Source of the DNA: CAYZRJ01 sp964480825
Lineage (GTDB): Bacteria; Patescibacteriota; WWE3; UBA101185; UBA10185
DNA: 14,103 nucleotides
Direction: 5' to 3'
Assembly: GCA_964480825.1 (NCBI GenBank)
Contig: CAYZRJ010000016.1
Coordinates: 1 to 14,103 of the forward strand
The notes under the pieces were generated by a model. The model saw only the letters and a program-made list of their open reading frames with translations, had not been told where the DNA came from and ran no database searches. This document shows, in pieces, positions 7,431-13,262 of the stretch (position 1 is its first letter; each line of letters starts with the position of its first letter). The translations under genes and the position numbers were made by a program.

Positions 7431-8083
7431 AGCACACTTTTAAGTTTTGCCGTTACAACCAGTCTATTAAATGTAGTTCCCGGAGGATCGCATGTCTGCA
7501 TGGTCAAAATAGGCTCCAAAACGGGTCGCGTTAGCGGGTATGTGTTCCAGCCCGTCATTATCTCTTTGTTTACTACTTCATACACATAGCGTTTGTTGCG
7601 GTAAAAAATATTTATCTCATCGCCCGTGTTCATTTTACGTAACAGGTTAAACGTAGTAGCATATTTATTTATTCCCCAAAAGTTAAAGGAGGTGTGTGCA
7701 AAAAGATACACGTTACTTGGGTCGGTTGATGGTAAATCCGATGTTATTGCGTGCGCGATTCCGTCTTTTAAGGCCTCGTTATACTTTTTTGGGTCTGTGA
7801 CTGACACACCCATAACTACGGGGGCGTTAAGCCCTATTTTTTCGATAACTAACGAAAAATCCCGATTGATCGGCTCTATAGTTAAATTTCTGTTTGAAAT
7901 AAGTTTTCCAAACACACTTTGGGTACTCTCATTGCTCTCGTTTATATCCAAAACGTACGTTCTGTGTCTAAACTGCAAAAATCTATACCAACCTTCTTCT
8001 AAAATAAACGGCGTGAAAGCATAAACCACGAGTATCGCTCCGGCAATAATTAAAAAGGTTGAGGTTTTTCTGGTGTTCACCAC
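7427..8083 (-). CDS. Sortase-family cysteine transpeptidase
   Basis: About 218 residues: an N-terminal membrane helix (7-28), then a sortase barrel with FSLVIEKIGLNAPVV, VYLFAHTSF with catalytic His130, ILTMQTCDPPGTTFNRLVV with catalytic Cys198 and Arg207. Sortases cleave sorting signals and attach proteins to the envelope or to pili. The layout resembles class D/E-type sortases, but the class is uncertain. The start is GTG 8083 or GTG 8080; TATAAT at 8092-8087 lies 3 or 6 bases upstream, and the 6-base distance matches other genes here. No LPXTG-type substrate is obvious in the window. It shares a 32-base divergent gap with the GT2 gene. Confidence 0.9.
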   Translation of the reverse strand: MVNTRKTSTFLIIAGAILVVYAFTPFILEEGWYRFLQFRHRTYVLDINESNESTQSVFGKLISNRNLTIEPINRDFSLVIEKIGLNAPVVMGVSVTDPKKYNEALKDGIAHAITSDLPSTDPSNVYLFAHTSFNFWGINKYATTFNLLRKMNTGDEINIFYRNKRYVYEVVNKEIMTGWNTYPLTRPVLEPILTMQTCDPPGTTFNRLVVTAKLKSVL

Positions 8084-8086
8084 AAA

Positions 8087-8092
8087 ATTATA
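8087..8092 (-). promoter_or_regulatory. Consensus -10 element of the sortase gene
   Basis: A perfect TATAAT on the minus strand, 3 bases before GTG 8083 and 6 before GTG 8080. No good -35 is visible. Transcription would begin at about the start codon. Confidence 0.55.
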
Positions 8093-8102
8093 ACGCTAAT
8101 GT

Positions 8103-8108
8103 TAGAAT
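8103..8108 (+). promoter_or_regulatory. Candidate -10 element of the GT2 gene
   Basis: TAGAAT on the plus strand ends 7 bases before the ATG at 8116. With the TATAAT at 8092-8087 it makes a back-to-back promoter pair in a gap of about 32 bases. Confidence 0.45.
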
Positions 8109-8115
8109 TATCACT

Positions 8116-8826
8116 ATGGATAAACCTAAATTTTCGGTTATAACCTGCGTTTATAACGGAGAAAAATATTTACAGCAATGTTTGGTTTCTGTAAAAAACC
8201 AAGTTTTCAAAAATTACGAACATATTATTGTTTATAGTTATTCTTCGGACGCCACAAGAAAGATCATAACTGAGTATCAACAGGACGGTGTGAAAATTAT
8301 CGAAACCGAACCAACAGGCATATCAAATGCCATGAACATCGGCATAGATGTCGCATCCGGAGAATATATACATTTTTTGCATTCAGACGACTGGTATTAC
8401 GATAGTAATACACTGTCTTACATAAACGGGCTAATAGAGTCAACTCAAAAGCAAATTTTAATCGGGCCGGAAACCCTTCAATACGGAAACATACTGTTTA
8501 ATTCTCGCATTCTAAAACATTTTACTAACAAACAAATTATATTTTTGCTTAAAATAGCCAATTTAATACCTCACGCATCCTTATTCATGACAAAAGACCT
8601 TTTTGATCAATACGGCAAATTTGATGAATCAATCAAAATAGGAATGGACTATGATTTGTGGTTTAGAGTCTTGAAAGAAGATAGTTTTTTAATATATGAC
8701 AAACCTACGGTAGTATATAGACGGCACAGTGATGCAACCTCTTTTAAACTTGGCAACTTGTACAAAATGTTGAAAGAGGATGTGAAAATTAAAAGAAGAT
8801 ACAATAAGCCTACAGTAAGCTCTTAA
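8116..8826 (+). CDS. GT2-family (GT-A fold) glycosyltransferase
   Basis: 236 residues from ATG 8116. N-terminal KFSVITCVYNGEKYLQQCLVSV, then ISNAMNIGIDVASGEYIHFLHSDDW with the metal-binding Asp pair (SDD around residue 90), and a C-terminal FDESIKIGMDYDLWFRVL segment typical of GT2 enzymes that build surface polysaccharides. No membrane helix is seen. The start at 8116 is chosen over an upstream ATG at 8059 because the family N-terminus begins here and the upstream stretch overlaps the sortase gene. The 3' end overlaps the convergent decarboxylase gene by 17 bases. Donor and acceptor are unknown. Confidence 0.88.
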   Translation: MDKPKFSVITCVYNGEKYLQQCLVSVKNQVFKNYEHIIVYSYSSDATRKIITEYQQDGVKIIETEPTGISNAMNIGIDVASGEYIHFLHSDDWYYDSNTLSYINGLIESTQKQILIGPETLQYGNILFNSRILKHFTNKQIIFLLKIANLIPHASLFMTKDLFDQYGKFDESIKIGMDYDLWFRVLKEDSFLIYDKPTVVYRRHSDATSFKLGNLYKMLKEDVKIKRRYNKPTVSS

Positions 8827-9748
8827 AGTATTTAATTGTTTTTTCCAGCCCCTCTTCAACACTAATTTCAGGGTTCCACCCTAAAACTTGCCCGGCAAGT
8901 AAGATGTCTGGTCTTCGTTGCATGGGATCATCCGTAGGTAATGTCTCAAATGTAAGTTTCGACCTTGAGTTCGTCATTTTAATTATTTTTTCAGCAAGTT
9001 CTATCATCGTATATTCCTCAGGATTTCCAATATTAACCGGCCCCTTAAATGTTTCGTGATTCATAAGTTTATATAGCCCGTTAATTAAGTCATCGACGTA
9101 ACAAAAAGATCGAGTTTGTTTTCCGTCTCCATAGATTGTTATTGGCTCACCTCGTAATGCCTGCATAATAAAATTTGAAACAACCCGTCCGTCATGTTCA
9201 GCCATACGAGGGCCATAGGTATTAAAAATTCTTGCGACTCTAATTTGCAAAGCATGTTGTCTATGGTAATCAAAAAATAGCGTTTCGGCTACGCGTTTAC
9301 CCTCGTCATAACAAGCACGCGGACCAATAGTGCTTACATTTCCACGATAACTTTCGGTCTGTGGATGTTCTAAAGGATCACCATAAACTTCCGAAGTTGA
9401 AGCCTGCAAAATTCGTGCTTTATGCTTTTTTGCCATTCCTAACATATTTATTACACCAAGTGTATTCGCCTTTATTGTTCGAACCGGGTTTACCTGATAA
9501 TGAATTGGGGAAGCCGGACAAGCGAGATTATATACCTGATCGATCATAAAATTTTCTAGATTTAACGGCTCAATTATGTCGTGATTTATAAAGGTAAAGT
9601 TCTTGTGACTGGTTAGATGTCTGACGTTGTTTTTATTACCGGTAAAAAGATTGTCCACGCAGATTACTTTTTCATCTTTTTGAATGAGAACATCACAAAG
9701 GTGGCTACCAAGAAAACCTGCACCGCCGGTTACAATTATAGTTTGCAT
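8810..9748 (-). CDS. UDP-glucuronate decarboxylase-like SDR enzyme (UDP-xylose synthase type)
   Basis: A 312-residue extended short-chain dehydrogenase. NAD-binding TGGAGFLGSHL is at residues 7-17, Asp31 follows beta-2, TSEVYGDPLEHPQ (118-130) supplies Thr118 and Glu120, and GPRACYDEGKR (142-152) supplies the YxxxK pair Tyr147/Lys151. The pattern SEVYGDP...ESYxGNV..GPRxCYDEGKR is the hallmark of UDP-glucuronate decarboxylases (UDP-GlcA to UDP-xylose), so this is the best call; dTDP-glucose dehydratase or a 4-epimerase is less likely. It probably supplies a nucleotide sugar for surface glycans made by nearby glycosyltransferases. ATG 9748 has TATCAT 6 bases upstream. Confidence 0.88.
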   Translation of the reverse strand: MQTIIVTGGAGFLGSHLCDVLIQKDEKVICVDNLFTGNKNNVRHLTSHKNFTFINHDIIEPLNLENFMIDQVYNLACPASPIHYQVNPVRTIKANTLGVINMLGMAKKHKARILQASTSEVYGDPLEHPQTESYRGNVSTIGPRACYDEGKRVAETLFFDYHRQHALQIRVARIFNTYGPRMAEHDGRVVSNFIMQALRGEPITIYGDGKQTRSFCYVDDLINGLYKLMNHETFKGPVNIGNPEEYTMIELAEKIIKMTNSRSKLTFETLPTDDPMQRRPDILLAGQVLGWNPEISVEEGLEKTIKYFKSLL

Positions 9749-9754
9749 TGGTAT

Positions 9755-9760
9755 ATGATA
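9755..9760 (-). promoter_or_regulatory. Candidate -10 element of the UDP-sugar decarboxylase gene
   Basis: TATCAT on the minus strand ends 6 bases before the ATG at 9748. A TATAAT-like sequence also lies further upstream (near 9770-9775). No clear -35. Confidence 0.35.
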
Positions 9761-9770
9761 GCATGCTGAT

Positions 9771-9853
9771 TATAAACTAACCTTGATATCACCGCTCGCA
9801 TATTTATGAACAAACGACAGTTGAATCTTCAATTTCTTGCTCGTATTTATCTT
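9771..9853 (-). pseudogene. Internally deleted remnant of a CopG-type antitoxin gene
   Basis: The stretch at about 9769-9812 matches the 3' end of the intact antitoxin gene at 10804-10847 (starting with an identical 15-base TTATAAACTAACCTT), and 9823-9853 matches its N-terminal coding part near 11035-11065 (about 27 of 30 bases). The middle ~190 bases are missing. Read on the minus strand it encodes DKYEQEIEDS and, in a shifted frame, VHKYASGDIKVSL, the two ends of the antitoxin. It is broken by both deletion and frameshift. No matching toxin remains here. Confidence 0.75.
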
Positions 9854-9863
9854 ATCAAAATTG

Positions 9864-9869
9864 TATAAT
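9864..9869 (+). promoter_or_regulatory. Consensus -10 element of the AbiE-type operon
   Basis: A perfect TATAAT on the plus strand, 6 bases before GTG 9876. This supports GTG 9876 as a leaderless start in preference to the longer frame from TTG 9837. Confidence 0.5.
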
Positions 9870-9875
9870 TTACTT

Positions 9876-10136
9876 GTGCAATCACTAGGTTTACAAAAAA
9901 TTGTCCAGGAAGATCCTTCGTTAATTTGGTATACCCATAACACATCTAATCTGAGCGATTCAAGTATATTTGAGCATGTTTTAAACTACGGTACGTGGAA
10001 CCAAGTGCAAGAATCAATAAAAATACTTGGTATGGAAAATACTATAAATTTATATAAATCCTTAGCAGATAGCCCACGTAGTAATATGAAACCGCGTGTA
10101 AAGCATTACTTTAATTTATATTTTAACAATGCATAA
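9876..10136 (+). CDS. Small partner (putative antitoxin) of the AbiEii-type toxin
   Basis: 86 residues from GTG 9876 (VQSLGLQKIVQEDPSLIWYT). The core SIFEHVLNYGTWNQVQESIKILGMENTINLYK, followed by a basic stretch and a C-terminal aromatic segment, resembles the small all-helical proteins (DUF6922-like) found just upstream of short AbiEii-type nucleotidyltransferases; this family assignment is from memory. It overlaps the next gene by 8 bases, so the two are translated together. The frame extends up to TTG 9837, but that part lies in the antitoxin remnant and is probably not translated. The likely role is neutralising the downstream toxin (inference from context). Confidence 0.65.
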   Translation: MQSLGLQKIVQEDPSLIWYTHNTSNLSDSSIFEHVLNYGTWNQVQESIKILGMENTINLYKSLADSPRSNMKPRVKHYFNLYFNNA

Positions 10137-10737
10137 TGAGGTTTTAACTGATAAACAAAAAGGTCTATTACCAATACTTAAAGATGTATCTGGGGAATTT
10201 GGTTTAGTTGGTGGTACTGCTATTGCATTACATTTAGGTCACCGGGAATCCATAGATTTTGATCTTTTTAAAAACGGTGGTTTAGATATTCTTAAATTGA
10301 AAAAAGCCGTTAACAAGCTGTTTCCAATACAGCAAGTTCGTATAGAAAATGTTGACGAATATACATTACGTACTAATGACGTTCAATTAACATTTTATAA
10401 TTATCCTTTTGCCATACCTTATGATGTGCCTTTTGATGATGTAATCCGTGTACCTAGTTTGCTTACTTTGGCAACAATGAAAGTGTTTGCTTTGGGTAAG
10501 AGGGCAAAATGGAAAGACTACGTAGATTTATATTTTATTTTGCAAAAGCACTCGTTTGGTGAAATTGTTAAACAATCTGAGCAGATTTTCAAAGGGGAGT
10601 TTAGTGAAAAGCTTTTGAGAGAACAACTTAGCTATCATGCGGATATTGATTACACTGAAGAAGTTGTATATAAGGATGGTTACTTTGTTGATACGGATGA
10701 AATTAAAAAGAAGTTAATTGATATAAGTATTAGCTAA
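10129..10737 (+). CDS. AbiEii/AbiGii-type nucleotidyltransferase toxin
   Basis: 202 residues. The nucleotidyltransferase signature is clear: GLVGGTAIALHLGHRESIDFDLF at residues 25-47, with the GG loop and the metal-binding D43/D45 pair. Downstream, ATMKVFALGKRAKWKDYVDLYFIL (about 115-138) is the conserved K...R.K.KD..D motif of AbiEii-like proteins. In the AbiE family the enzyme adds nucleotides to RNA targets such as tRNA and gives abortive-infection immunity when not restrained by its partner. The ATG at 10129 overlaps the upstream gene by 8 bases. A+T content is very high here. The target in this organism is unknown. Confidence 0.83.
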   Translation: MHNEVLTDKQKGLLPILKDVSGEFGLVGGTAIALHLGHRESIDFDLFKNGGLDILKLKKAVNKLFPIQQVRIENVDEYTLRTNDVQLTFYNYPFAIPYDVPFDDVIRVPSLLTLATMKVFALGKRAKWKDYVDLYFILQKHSFGEIVKQSEQIFKGEFSEKLLREQLSYHADIDYTEEVVYKDGYFVDTDEIKKKLIDISIS

Positions 10738-10767
10738 ATTGATATTTTTGCGTCTTTAAAAATTTAT

Positions 10768-10796
10768 TGGTCCGGGTGGGTGGACTTAGACCATTC
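10768..10796 (-). repeat. Degenerate tRNA 3'-end-like sequence
   Basis: Read on the minus strand it resembles a T-arm plus acceptor end with CCA (TCTAAGT loop, CCACC, then CACCCGGACCA). Positions 10768-10788 match the tRNA end at 14068-14088 at 18 of 21 bases in the same orientation. The T-loop is altered and no further tRNA arms follow, so it is a fragment and not a functional tRNA. It may be an old attachment site left by an integration event at a tRNA, or debris of another tRNA gene. Confidence 0.5.
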
Positions 10797-10804
10797 AATA
10801 TTAC

Positions 10805-11122
10805 TTATAAACTAACCTTAAGGTCGCCGCTTGCGTACTTATGGACAATAGAACTTATTAGTGTTTGATAGGGTATATTGTTGAATTTTGCCTTAGATTT
10901 AACCTTCGCGAGATCCTGATTGTTTATTCTTATATTTATTCTTTTTGACACTTTAAATAGGTTATGACTTTTAGCAATCTGGGCAAAATTTTCTTGCTCT
11001 TTTTTTGATATTTTAAAAACGTTTATATCTGCAACCGAACCTTCAATTTCTTGTTCGTATTTGTCTAGTACTAAACCCCCAAAAATGTCATTTTTTATTT
11101 TTTTCATTTTTTGCTTCTTCAT
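10805..11122 (-). CDS. CopG-type (ribbon-helix-helix) antitoxin
   Basis: 105 residues from ATG 11122; ATG 11107 is an alternative. The N-terminal part has DKYEQEIEGSVADINVFKISKKEQENF, and the C-terminal half KRINIRINNQDLAKVKSKAK followed by IPYQTLISSIVHKYASG is the ribbon-helix-helix pattern of the CopG_antitoxin family that pairs with small RNase-like toxins. It would bind its own promoter and neutralise the toxin encoded just upstream, whose gene it overlaps by 35 bases. A broken copy of this gene lies at 9771-9853. Confidence 0.83.
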   Translation of the reverse strand: MKKQKMKKIKNDIFGGLVLDKYEQEIEGSVADINVFKISKKEQENFAQIAKSHNLFKVSKRINIRINNQDLAKVKSKAKFNNIPYQTLISSIVHKYASGDLKVSL

Positions 11123-11348
11123 ACAATTTAGTAAACTTTCGACTCGGATAAACCGTTTTTAAATGTAGCGTTTCATTTTTTTTATCTACGACATAGGGCA
11201 CAACATAGATATATGTGTCTATATCAACCAGGAACAGAAATTGGCTAGGATATAACCTTTGATTAAAATGCTTTATATTTCCAACTAATTTGCCTCGTTC
11301 TATAGCGTTTATTACGTCGTCGAAACAAATTTTTCTAGATTCTTTCAA
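11088..11348 (-). CDS. Small toxin of a type II toxin-antitoxin pair (BrnT/DUF4258-like)
   Basis: 86 residues starting at TTG 11348 (no ATG is available before a stop further upstream). The sequence ICFDDVINAIERGKLVGNIKH, then YVVPYVVDKKNETLHLKTVYPSRKFTKLYEEA, matches the small single-domain toxins with a F-x-D...AI..G start and a LKT..PSRK end that occur next to CopG antitoxins; such proteins are BrnT/RelE-like ribonucleases by family knowledge. The antitoxin follows with a 35-base overlap. It starts 28 bases after the end of the DGR reverse transcriptase on the same strand, so read-through from the RT gene is possible. Confidence 0.72.
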   Translation of the reverse strand: MKESRKICFDDVINAIERGKLVGNIKHFNQRLYPSQFLFLVDIDTYIYVVPYVVDKKNETLHLKTVYPSRKFTKLYEEAKNEKNKK

Positions 11349-11376
11349 TAAATAGAACGGGCGTTATTCCTATGTT

Positions 11377-12364
11377 TTATGTCGTCGGCCATAGCCTTAT
11401 AATTTCTTGCTGTAACTTATAAGTGTTTCCATGAGAAATTAGACCCAAATATGATTGTACGGTCTCTTTGCTGTCATATGCAATGTTTCTAAACATCCGT
11501 CTTTTTGTAGCCGTCCTTAGTACCCTGTGGTCGGGAAAATGTACCCAACCAAGGAAATCAACCCCAGAAGCTACAGTTTCTAACGAAGTCTTACTCTCAC
11601 AAAGCTCCAAATCAAGATTATTCCGCAAAAACTCTTTAACTTTGGAGATCAGCTCTACTAGGGAGTTTTTATCATGTGACATAAAAATAAAGTCATCGGC
11701 GTAGCGTATATAGAATCTAACCTTCAAAGCATGCTTAACGAATTTGTCAAACCTGTCCATGTAGATATTGGCAAAAAGCTGGGATGTTAAGTTCCCTAAA
11801 GGAAGCCCTTTCCTAGCATTTACTTCGAAACTGTTGATGACTTCTGAAAGTAGCCAAATTATATTGTCATCAGAAATTAAATCTTTTAGTGTATCGATAA
11901 GTATTTCGTGATTTATTGAAGCAAAAAACTTTCTAATGTCACATTTTAGAACCCAAGCGGTTCTTCTATTGTTTTTTTGATGCTTTGTGGGTGAATTTGC
12001 AAAATCTGTTGAGTGCTGCGTGTAACCCTTTATCAATCCGACAGGAATACGAGTCGGCAATAAACCTATCATCAAAGAAGGGGTAAAGTGCTCTGTGTAA
12101 GGCATGGTGAAGCAGTCTGTCCCTTACGGCGGCCTTGTGAATAGTCCTTGGTTTGGGATCGGAAATCTTAAATTCAACATATTTTGAGTGTTGATAGCTT
12201 TTTACCTTTAGATCCTCATGCAATTCAAGTATGTTTCTCATTAGATCGCTCTCAAAAATCTGCACGTCTTTTCTTTGACGTTTGCCGTTTCTAAATTCCT
12301 TCCAAGCGGCAAGAAGATTATCAATGGAAATGATATTCTGATAGTCATGAGTGAATTTGATCAT
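11377..12364 (-). CDS. DGR reverse transcriptase, split by a one-base frame change
   Basis: Reads the template RNA of the DGR into mutagenised cDNA. Frame 1 (ATG 12364 to a TAG at 11966-11968) holds the N-terminal part, from MIKFTHDYQN to SCRIDKGLHAALNRF. The frame open from 12105 to 11377 holds VLKCDIRKFFASINHEIL (first catalytic Asp), GLPLGNLTSQLFANIYM (DGR-type motif 4 with SQ), YIRYADDFIFM (catalytic YADD), CESKTSL and GVDFLGW. The two join at a run of seven A (minus strand, near 11972-11978): removing one A gives KASKNNRRTAWVLKCD, which fits DGR RTs. Joined length is about 328 residues, normal for the family. Cause may be a sequencing indel, slippage or real inactivation. Its 5' end overlaps the avd start on the other strand. 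Confidence 0.9.
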
Positions 12365-12766
12365 AAATGCGTTACTCTTCCCTCACCTTCGTATAAAAAT
12401 AGCACGAATTTGCTACCGATAATAAAACATGCCAAAGACACCTACCTAATGTGGTTTGGCTATTTCCAAAAACTCCCCAAAATCCATAGATACACGCTGG
12501 GACCAAAAATTGATGATTTGTTTGTAAATGTCATTGAAAATCTCTCCGCCGCAAGTTTTTCTAAACCACCGGAGAAACAGGACTTCATAAACATAACAAT
12601 AAGGAAAAATGACATCTTAAAAGTTCTAGTGATGGTTTTGTGGGAAACAAAATCCATAGACGACAAGAAATACATAATCCTATCTAAGCGGTTGGACGAA
12701 ATGGGTAAAATGATTGGTGGTTGGATCTCGTACCTGCAAAAACAAAACTCTCCCGGCATAAGCTAG
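12347..12766 (+). CDS. avd: DGR accessory variability determinant (Avd, four-helix bundle)
   Basis: 139 residues from ATG 12347. The core AKDTYLMWFGYFQKLPKIHRYTLGPKIDDLF carries the Avd hallmark (K.P...RYTLG.KI), followed by helices with FINITIRKNDILKVLVMVLWETKSI and KKYIILSKRLDEMGKMIGGWISYL. Avd is a pentameric basic four-helix bundle that binds the RT and template RNA and is needed for mutagenic retrohoming. TTG 12410, after a TATAAA-like element (12392-12397), is an alternative start that would avoid overlap with the RT gene. Unlike the usual order, it is on the strand opposite to RT, TR and target gene, with its 3' end 20 bases from the TR. Confidence 0.88.
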   Translation: MSEFDHKCVTLPSPSYKNSTNLLPIIKHAKDTYLMWFGYFQKLPKIHRYTLGPKIDDLFVNVIENLSAASFSKPPEKQDFINITIRKNDILKVLVMVLWETKSIDDKKYIILSKRLDEMGKMIGGWISYLQKQNSPGIS

Positions 12767-12771
12767 GAGAG
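12737..12771 (-). terminator. Intrinsic terminator of the TR RNA, inside the 3' end of avd
   Basis: On the minus strand CTCTCC (12771-12766) and GGAGAG (12753-12748) form a perfect 6-bp stem with a 12-base loop, followed at once by TTTTGTTTTTG (12747-12737). It lies directly downstream of the TR in the TR sense direction. Confidence 0.65.
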
Positions 12772-12923
12772 AAATGAGAAAACTGGCGGGAGACGAACAC
12801 GAAGCGATCGCCGGCATTCCAGAAGTTATCAGGCTTACCATAGTTAGCATTGAGCCAACGATCATCACTGTCACGCTTGACATTGAACAGGTTGAGATCG
12901 CCATCGGAGTCGTTATGTACAAA
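12740..12923 (-). ncRNA. Predicted DGR template RNA
   Basis: The region between the predicted promoter (12959-12930) and the intrinsic terminator (12771-12737) on the minus strand would give an RNA of about 185 nt starting some 10 bases before the TR, covering the whole TR and ending in the avd 3' end as antisense. DGR RTs use such an RNA as template for mutagenised cDNA. Ends are inferred from motifs only. Confidence 0.6.
12786..12911 (-). repeat. DGR template repeat (TR)
   Basis: 126 bp matching the VR at 13269-13394 without gaps (constant offset 483), 113 of 126 identical by hand. On the sense (minus) strand it reads codon by codon as the target's C-terminus but is rich in AAY codons (Asn at seven sites). 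Ten of the 13 differences are at TR adenines: plus-strand positions 12818, 12826, 12845, 12851, 12862, 12865, 12877, 12878, 12883 and 12893. The remaining three are 12842, 12895 and 12896. The first 32 bp (12786-12817), the 3' end in sense direction, are identical in TR and VR, as expected for the initiation zone. G+C is higher than in the flanking avd gene. Confidence 0.95.
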
Positions 12924-12929
12924 GTACCG

Positions 12930-12959
12930 TCTATACCACCACTTTTTGATTACTCTCAA
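12930..12959 (-). promoter_or_regulatory. Predicted promoter of the template RNA
   Basis: On the minus strand TTGAGA (12959-12954), an 18-base spacer and TATAGA (12935-12930). The expected start is near 12923, about 10 bases upstream of the TR. Confidence 0.55.
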
Positions 12960-12965
12960 AGTTGA

Positions 12966-13262
12966 ATCTTATTTGTGAACTAAATTCCCCCAGTACCTTG
13001 CACCAAGTATCCTCATTTTTTAAGTTTTATACGCCACACTAATTTAGACCTTAATCTAAATTATCCCGGGTGTATGGATACTGGATTCGGTAGCAAAAAA
13101 CCGTAGTTGTTTGCGTAATCACCTAATACCAAGGTTATTTTAACAAAAAAACTCCGTGACTTGGTATAAAAACCCAAGAAACGGAGTTTGAGGGAAGCAG
13201 ATTCAAAGAAGCAAAGGTCAAAGAATTTAAGTGCAAAATCCAAGTGATCAAGTCCAAAGAAC
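12966..13262. other. Gene-free spacer between TR unit and target gene
   Basis: About 300 bases, A+T-rich, with no convincing coding frame. It holds the target-gene terminator (13144-13189) and a small hairpin, AATTTAGA/TCTAAATT at 13041-13048 and 13055-13062 with a 6-base loop. Nothing else is recognised. No additional TR or VR copy is seen here. Confidence 0.6.
13144..13189 (-). terminator. Intrinsic terminator downstream of the DGR target gene
   Basis: On the minus strand AAACTCCGT (13189-13181) pairs with ACGGAGTTT (13157-13149), extended inside by CTTGG/CCAAG, and is followed by seven T (to about 13144). It lies about 75-120 bases after the target-gene stop. A hairpin just after the VR is also a known element for DGR retrohoming, so it could have a second role. 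Confidence 0.75.

Noticed and set aside
9837..9875. TTG 9837 as start of the AbiE partner gene
   Set aside because: This part lies in the antitoxin remnant and spans the TATAAT promoter; GTG 9876 fits the -10 spacing of other genes.
12804..12811. GCGATCGC palindrome in TR and VR
   Set aside because: It is simply part of the conserved 3' end coding GDRF; one octamer per repeat is no evidence of a site family.
12684..12959. Minus-strand frame over the TR that looks like a target-protein C-terminus
   Set aside because: It reads as protein only because the TR mirrors the VR; flanking residues do not match, and no start signal fits. It is the template, not a gene.
12774..12965. Short plus-strand frame over the TR, and the similar frame over the VR
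   Set aside because: Shadow frames of the TR/VR repeats on the wrong strand.
13041..13062. Small hairpin as terminator or attachment site
   Set aside because: Perfect 8-bp A+T-rich stem but no T-run and no partner copy; could be chance in A+T-rich DNA.
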